From Flavipsychrobacter sp. (GTDB lineage: Bacteria; Bacteroidota; Bacteroidia; Chitinophagales; Chitinophagaceae): a stretch of 64,000 bases of DNA. This document shows, in pieces, positions 59,114 through 64,000 of the stretch. The position numbers were made by a program, and so were the translations under genes. The notes under the pieces were generated by a model, which ran no database searches, was not told where the DNA came from, and was given only the letters and a program-made list of their open reading frames with translations. The DNA lies in NCBI GenBank assembly GCA_016786615.1, contig JAEUVX010000002.1, positions 372,001 through 436,000 of the forward strand. Direction: 5' to 3'. The stretch's first letter is position 1. Each line of letters starts with the position of its first letter.

Positions 59114-59938
59114 ATGTCTGCAGAGAAAAAACGTGTTTTAATTGTTGCAAACGAACTATCGCCTTACATAGAGTTTACAGATTTTGCCCAGATACTAAAC
59201 AAACTGGCAGTAAAAACATTTGATTCCGGATTGGAAGTCCGTGTTATCATGCCTCGTTTTGGCCTGATTAATGAACGCCGTCATCGCCTCCACGAGGTTG
59301 TACGCCTTTCAGGTATCAATGTGATAATAGACAAAGACGATTATCCGCTTATAATAAAGGTAGCGTCCCTGCCTAGTGCCCGTCTACAGGTTTATTTCAT
59401 GGACAATGATGATTACTTTAAACGTAAGCACGTTTTCCGCGACGATCAGGACAACTTCTTCGATGATAATGCAGAGCGTATGATATTCTTCTGTAAAAGT
59501 GCATTGGAGACTGTTAAGAAATTCGGATGGCCTCCGCATGTTATCCACTGTCATGGCTGGATGACATCGCTTATACCTGCTTATCTGAAAACTGCTTATA
59601 AAAAAGAACCTGTATTCGGATATTCAAAAGTTATATATACAGCTCAGGATGGTCAATTCAGTGAACAACTGAATCCTAACTTTGTAAAAAAGGCATTAGT
59701 AAGCACTGAAATCAAAGAAAAGGACCTTGAATTGTATAAAGAAGGAACTAATACAGCGCTCACATTAGGAGCCAGCAAATATGCCGATGTTGTAGTACAT
59801 GGCTCAGAAACACTGGATAAAGCAATAGCTGACGAAGTGAAGCCAAGCCGTTATAAAAAAGTGGTGAAATATGATGAGGCGTGGAAGGATGATGTGAGTT
59901 CTCTGCTCGACTTATATAAAAGCTTAACAGAGTCTTAG
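59114..59938 (+). CDS. Glycogen/starch synthase N-terminal (GT5) domain protein
   Basis: A 274-aa protein from ATG 59114 (MSAEKKRVLIVANELSPYIE; an earlier in-frame ATG at 59033 adds an unlikely N-terminus). It matches the N-terminal Rossmann half of GT5 synthases, including VIHCHGWMTSLIPAYLK. The C-terminal half with the usual nucleotide-sugar site is absent, as the frame closes with DLYKSLTES. Common in Bacteroidota next to DUF4270 and glmS genes; activity is doubtful without the second half. A TAATTTTG -7 box lies near 59051-59058. Confidence 0.85.
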   Translation: MSAEKKRVLIVANELSPYIEFTDFAQILNKLAVKTFDSGLEVRVIMPRFGLINERRHRLHEVVRLSGINVIIDKDDYPLIIKVASLPSARLQVYFMDNDDYFKRKHVFRDDQDNFFDDNAERMIFFCKSALETVKKFGWPPHVIHCHGWMTSLIPAYLKTAYKKEPVFGYSKVIYTAQDGQFSEQLNPNFVKKALVSTEIKEKDLELYKEGTNTALTLGASKYADVVVHGSETLDKAIADEVKPSRYKKVVKYDEAWKDDVSSLLDLYKSLTES

Positions 59939-59976
59939 TATTTCTTTTATCACTTTCGCTGAAAATAACTATTAAG

Positions 59977-61374
59977 TTGAAAAACAATTTATTGAACCTT
60001 GCAACTGCACTACTGATTTCAGGACTTGCCATCAGTGTCACAGGTTGTAAGGAAGATACTATTATAAAAGCGGGCATTACACCTGCGTCAGACAATATAT
60101 TCTCTAACATCATTGGTGATACACTTACCATTTACAGCAAAACTGTAGAAGATGACTCCATTGTTACCGGATATACACCAACAAACAGCAATATCATCCA
60201 CGGTGTTGGTACATTAACCGATGCCTTTTTCGGCCGTACTAACTGGGGTATATACATGCAAGTACTGCCCAATGCTGCAAACCTGACCTTGCCTACTACA
60301 CCCGACTCTGCTGTTTTGATTTTACCGTATGCTGGCTTTAGCTGGGGCGATACCAATAAAAATGTTACAGAAGAATTTGCTGTATATCGCGTAACTGATG
60401 ATATGAGCAAAGACACAGCTTACTTTAGTAAGACAAAAAAAGCTGTGGACTGGAGTAACCCTGTAAGTGAACCTCTTTCGGTTAATTTATTCAACCTGAA
60501 AGATTCTGTAAAAGTAGCCGGCAGCAACAAAGCGCCGCACATGCGCATTAAACTGAAGGCCGCTTTCATGAACGAGTTGCTTGCTATAGCTAAAGCTGCT
60601 AATAACAGCGGCGAGTTTATCAATGCAATGAAAGGGTTGTACATTGTAGCAAAGGACACTAATAACAATACAATCAAAGTTATTCCGTACTTCTATATTT
60701 CAGGTGCTTCCGATTATTCAAGAGCATCTGTTGCTTTTTATTACAACGAAAACGGCAATACAGACCCGAATAAAGTATCTACAAACTTCTTCAGTTTCAC
60801 TACCGCAGATTGTGCACACTATAATTATATAAGCCGCAAATACGATGGCTATCCCGCATATCCGTATGTTAAGCAAACTACTGGGCAGCAATCAGATTCT
60901 ATAATTTTGATGCAGAACGAACCCGGAGCATCATTTGATATCCGCATCCCGTATCTGAAAAACCTGCCGGTTGCTATCATCAATAAAGCACAGTTAGTTA
61001 TTACAAAAGTCAGCCTTGCAAGCGACCCTGATGCAGGTATATTATACGAACCGTCAAGGTTATACCCTGTAGGCGTTGATGCAAGCGGCAAAACATATAC
61101 TATATTAGACCGCGAACCCGTTGATGTAAGTGGCCCGCTTGACTTTATTGATGGTAACAGGCGTAGTGTAACAGTTAATGGTATTACTGTTACCCAATGG
61201 CATATTAATATACCTCGTGAAGTGCAGAAGGCTATTATCAATAAATCAGATGAATTACATTTACGTATTAATGGCACTGTAACTTATCCCGGAGCATATC
61301 GTCTGATTGCCGGCGGTAAACATAGTACCTATAAAATACGTTTGAACATCACTTATTCTACAATAACAAAATAA
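59977..61374 (+). CDS. DUF4270 lipoprotein
   Basis: A 465-aa lipoprotein starting at TTG (no upstream ATG gives the signal peptide): KNNLLNLATALLISGLAIS, lipobox VTGC. The DUF4270 pattern includes VGTLTDAFFGRTNWGIYMQV, SAVLILPYAGFSWGDT and RDI-type DFIDGNRRSVTVNGI. The family is envelope-associated with no established biochemical role. It lies between the GT5-domain gene (38-bp gap) and glmS (11-bp gap); this order recurs in Bacteroidota. Confidence 0.85.
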   Translation: MKNNLLNLATALLISGLAISVTGCKEDTIIKAGITPASDNIFSNIIGDTLTIYSKTVEDDSIVTGYTPTNSNIIHGVGTLTDAFFGRTNWGIYMQVLPNAANLTLPTTPDSAVLILPYAGFSWGDTNKNVTEEFAVYRVTDDMSKDTAYFSKTKKAVDWSNPVSEPLSVNLFNLKDSVKVAGSNKAPHMRIKLKAAFMNELLAIAKAANNSGEFINAMKGLYIVAKDTNNNTIKVIPYFYISGASDYSRASVAFYYNENGNTDPNKVSTNFFSFTTADCAHYNYISRKYDGYPAYPYVKQTTGQQSDSIILMQNEPGASFDIRIPYLKNLPVAIINKAQLVITKVSLASDPDAGILYEPSRLYPVGVDASGKTYTILDREPVDVSGPLDFIDGNRRSVTVNGITVTQWHINIPREVQKAIINKSDELHLRINGTVTYPGAYRLIAGGKHSTYKIRLNITYSTITK

Positions 61375-61385
61375 AGCATAACACC

Positions 61386-63224
61386 ATGTGTGGTATAGTT
61401 GGTTATATTGGTAGTAGGGAAGCATTTCCGATTTTAATAAAAGGCTTGAAACGCCTTGAATACAGGGGCTATGACAGTGCAGGTATTGCATTACTGAATG
61501 GCGACCTGAGCGTATATAAGAAAGCAGGCAAGGTTAGTGAACTTGAGAAGGTAACAGACGGGCAAAAACTTAATGCTACTATCGGCATAGGGCATACAAG
61601 ATGGGCCACCCATGGCGAACCTAATGATGCAAATGCACACCCTCACTTATCACAATCGGGCAATTTAGCTATCATTCACAATGGCATCATTGAAAACTAT
61701 GCTGCCATTAAAGAAGAACTGCAAAAAAGAGGTTATACTTTTAATTCTGATACCGATACTGAAGTTTTAGTTAATCTGGTTGAAGAAGTTTGGAAGCAGG
61801 ATAAAAGCACACTGGAAGATGCAGTACGCGTTGCCCTGAATGAGGTTGTTGGTGCCTATGCTATAGTGGTAATCGACAAAAACAATCCTGACCAATTAAT
61901 TGCAGCACGTAAAGGCAGTCCATTGGTAATCGGTATAGGCGAGGATGAATTTTATATCGCATCAGACGCTTCGCCAATCATAGAGTACACAAAGAATGTA
62001 GTTTACCTTGACGACCAGGAATATGGCGTTGTAAACAGAGACGGTAGCTTTACCATCAAAACACTTGGGAATGTAGAAAAATCTCCTGCTATCAAAACGC
62101 TGGAGATGAGCCTTGAAGCAATTGAAAAAGGTGGTTACGAACACTTTATGCTGAAGGAAATACACGAACAGCCTAAAGCAATAGAAGACAGCTTGCGTGG
62201 CCGCATGAACGCACAGCAAGGCTGGATAAAACTGGGTGGACTTAGCGAGTATATGGCACGCATAGACAATGCCAAGCGCTTCTTGGTGACGGCATGTGGC
62301 ACATCGTGGCACAGTGGCCTAATTGGTGAATACCTGATAGAAGATCTGGCACGTGTACCGGTAGAAGTTGAATATGCTTCTGAATTCCGCTACCGCAACC
62401 CGATAATAAACGAAAGCGATGTTGTACTGGCAATCTCCCAGTCGGGCGAAACCGCGGATACACTTGCAGCTATAGAACTTGCAAAAGAACGTCAGGCACT
62501 TATATACGGCATCTGCAATGTTATCGGCTCATCTATCGCACGTACATCTCATGCCGGTTCTTATACCCATGCGGGTCCGGAAATAGGTGTTGCATCTACC
62601 AAGGCCTTTTCTACACAAATATGTATGCTGACGCTGATTGCTTTGCAAATAGCACAGCAAAAAGGTACTATCTCTACATCTAAACTGCGCGAGATACTTT
62701 ACGAGCTGGAAAACATACCTAAGAAGATAGAAGAAACACTGAAACTGGATAAACAGATACAAGAATTGGCGGCCATATATAAAGATGCCAGCAACTTCCT
62801 GTACCTGGGTCGCGGTTACAACTTCCCTGTAGCATTGGAAGGTGCTTTGAAGCTGAAGGAAATATCTTACATCCATGCAGAAGGCTACCCTGCTGCAGAG
62901 ATGAAACATGGCCCAATCGCGCTGATAGACGAGGAAATGCCGGTTGTATTCCTTGCTACCAACCAGAGTGCGTACGAGAAAATAGTATCGAACGTACAGG
63001 AAGTAAAAGCACGTAAAGGCAAAATAATAGCTGTGGTAAACAAAGGCGACACTCAAATACGCGCCCTTGCAGACCATATCATAGAGGTGCCGGAAACGGA
63101 AGAGATATTATCGCCGCTGATAACAATCGTCCCGCTGCAACTCCTGGCATATCATATAGCTATATTGCGCGGATGTAATGTTGACCAGCCACGCAACCTT
63201 GCCAAATCAGTAACAGTGGAATAA
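61386..63224 (+). CDS. glmS: Glutamine-fructose-6-phosphate aminotransferase
   Basis: A 612-aa enzyme making glucosamine-6-phosphate for peptidoglycan and lipid A. The N-terminal glutaminase domain exposes Cys2 (MCGIVGYIGSREAF) as nucleophile; TRWATHGEPNDANAHPH follows. Two SIS sugar-isomerase domains include CGTSWHSGLIGEYL, SQSGETADTLAA and EGYPAAEMKHGPIAL. The C-terminus DQPRNLAKSVTVE is the usual end. Full length. No ribozyme is visible upstream, as expected outside Firmicutes. Confidence 0.97.
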   Translation: MCGIVGYIGSREAFPILIKGLKRLEYRGYDSAGIALLNGDLSVYKKAGKVSELEKVTDGQKLNATIGIGHTRWATHGEPNDANAHPHLSQSGNLAIIHNGIIENYAAIKEELQKRGYTFNSDTDTEVLVNLVEEVWKQDKSTLEDAVRVALNEVVGAYAIVVIDKNNPDQLIAARKGSPLVIGIGEDEFYIASDASPIIEYTKNVVYLDDQEYGVVNRDGSFTIKTLGNVEKSPAIKTLEMSLEAIEKGGYEHFMLKEIHEQPKAIEDSLRGRMNAQQGWIKLGGLSEYMARIDNAKRFLVTACGTSWHSGLIGEYLIEDLARVPVEVEYASEFRYRNPIINESDVVLAISQSGETADTLAAIELAKERQALIYGICNVIGSSIARTSHAGSYTHAGPEIGVASTKAFSTQICMLTLIALQIAQQKGTISTSKLREILYELENIPKKIEETLKLDKQIQELAAIYKDASNFLYLGRGYNFPVALEGALKLKEISYIHAEGYPAAEMKHGPIALIDEEMPVVFLATNQSAYEKIVSNVQEVKARKGKIIAVVNKGDTQIRALADHIIEVPETEEILSPLITIVPLQLLAYHIAILRGCNVDQPRNLAKSVTVE

Positions 63225-63261
63225 AACCTGATATTTAAATCTTATTTTATAAATCAAAAAA

Positions 63262-63285
63262 GGCTGTAATTGCATATATTGCAGC
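63262..63285. terminator. Hairpin between glmS and metK
   Basis: GGCTGTAAT (63262-63270) pairs with ATTGCAGCC (63277-63285), one G-U pair included. It is a moderate terminator; the minus-strand side has a T run. Confidence 0.5.
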
Positions 63286-63312
63286 CCATTAATCTAAAAC
63301 TACAAGTATAAA

Positions 63313-64000
63313 ATGCCTTATTTATTCACTTCAGAGTCTGTATCCGAAGGACATCCGGATAAAGTTGCAGACCAGATTTCAGATGCATTAGTAGATAATT
63401 TCCTTGCTTGGGATGCCAATTCAAAAATTGCATGCGAAACTTTAGTTACTACAGGACAGGTAGTTTTGGCGGGCGAGGTAAAATGTAATACATATATAGA
63501 TGCTCAGAGCATAGCTCGCGATGTAATTGCTAAAATAGGCTATACAAAGAGTGAATACATGTTCGAAGCAAATTCTTGTGGCGTACTTTCTGCAATTCAC
63601 GAGCAATCGCCTGACATCAACCAAGGTGTAGATAAAAAGAAAAAAGAAGAACAAGGTGCAGGCGATCAGGGCATGATGTTTGGTTATGCAACTAACGAAA
63701 CAGCTAACTATATGCCGTTGGCATTGGATATGGCACACGCATTACTGCGCGAATTGTCTGCTATCCGCCGCGAGGGCAAACAAATGAAATATCTGCGCCC
63801 GGACGCTAAAAGCCAGGTGACGCTTGAATACAGCGACGATAATAAACCTGTTCGTATCGATACTGTTGTTATCTCTACACAGCACGATGATTTTGCTGAA
63901 GAGAAGAAAATGCAGGAAACTATTAAGAAAGATGTACTGAACATACTGATACCTCGTGTAATGAAGATGTATCCTCAGTACAAATCTTTGTTCAATAATA
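63313..64000 (+). CDS. metK: S-adenosylmethionine synthetase, 5' part
   Basis: Starts [20 protein letters not shown], the standard MetK N-terminus with the ATP-binding SEGHPDK motif, and continues through [20 protein letters not shown] and [16 protein letters not shown] (GDQG motif). The frame is open to the window edge. About 229 of an expected 400 or more residues are visible. It makes S-adenosylmethionine from methionine and ATP. The gap to glmS is 88 bp. Confidence 0.97.
   Translation, partial: MPYLFTSESVSEGHPDKVADQISDALVDNFLAWDANSKIACETLVTTGQVVLAGEVKCNTYIDAQSIARDVIAKIGYTKSEYMFEANSCGVLSAIHEQSPDINQGVDKKKKEEQGAGDQGMMFGYATNETANYMPLALDMAHALLRELSAIRREGKQMKYLRPDAKSQVTLEYSDDNKPVRIDTVVISTQHDDFAEEKKMQETIKKDVLNILIPRVMKMYPQYKSLFNN

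Noticed and set aside
61300-61390. glmS ribozyme upstream of glmS
   Set aside because: Only 11 bp separate glmS from the DUF4270 gene, too little for the ribozyme.
1-64000. CRISPR arrays, rRNA genes, IS elements
   Set aside because: No regularly spaced repeats, rRNA segments or transposase genes with terminal repeats were seen.

Overview
The window reads as a Bacteroidota chromosome, most like a Chitinophagaceae or Sphingobacteriia-type genome. Evidence: AT-rich DNA, -7 boxes of the form TAnnTTTG, many SPII lipoproteins, DUF4270 and PF13568-type barrels, a Sec-type (clade II) nosZ with Bacteroidota-like gene order, and housekeeping genes (pyk, panC, glmS, metK) at the right end. This is inferred from protein families; no database search was possible.

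Region 1 (1 to about 17260) is the right part of an integrative element. A tyrosine integrase (15825-17027) sits about 180 bp from a 57-bp 3' fragment of tRNA-Leu(CAA) (17203-17259), followed by what looks like the original tRNA terminator. The intact tRNA should lie beyond the left edge. Cargo: a serine recombinase, a RadC-like JAB protein, an AAA/DUF4143 ATPase, and a two-component system (RR/HK) directly upstream of a CzcCBA-type heavy-metal RND efflux operon, then a Na+/Ca2+ exchanger-like protein. Smaller lipoproteins and unknown proteins fill the rest.

Region 2 (about 17400-34760) is a nitric oxide / nitrous oxide respiration island. Rightward genes: a NorC-like cytochrome c, a NorB-like heme-copper oxidase with a non-canonical active site, a hemerythrin, a fasciclin protein, an Rrf2 regulator with a Cys triad, a polytopic His-rich membrane protein, and a DUF2249-RIC fusion. 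Leftward genes: cytochrome c, nosZ, a membrane protein, nosL, nosD, nosF, nosY; further right an MbnP/MbnH-like copper pair, an outer-membrane protein and a 599-aa NMO-like protein. The island is tied together by a repeated operator, ATGAY-N4-RTCAT (the last copy is one base off). At four promoters its centre lies exactly 33 bp upstream of the centre of the -7 box, the geometry of a class II Crp/Fnr activator. A Crp/Fnr protein with an FNR-like recognition helix is encoded at 36464-37039. An 11-bp copy of the tRNA-Leu 3' end recurs at 35050, so the island is bracketed by att-like repeats.

Region 3 (35000-40000) is a patchy accessory zone: an RRM protein, the Crp/Fnr regulator, a tandem gene pair with duplicated promoters, small membrane proteins, and a scar holding two fragments of paralogous genes.

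Region 4 (40000-64000) is ordinary chromosome: a PAS/GAF sensor, a GH5 hydrolase, a THUMP methyltransferase, a GNAT preceded by a tiny peptide ending in six cysteines, CDGSH and RraB-like proteins, a radical SAM protein, a NarL/HisKA_3 two-component pair, pyk, panC, a GT5 domain protein, a DUF4270 lipoprotein, glmS and the start of metK.
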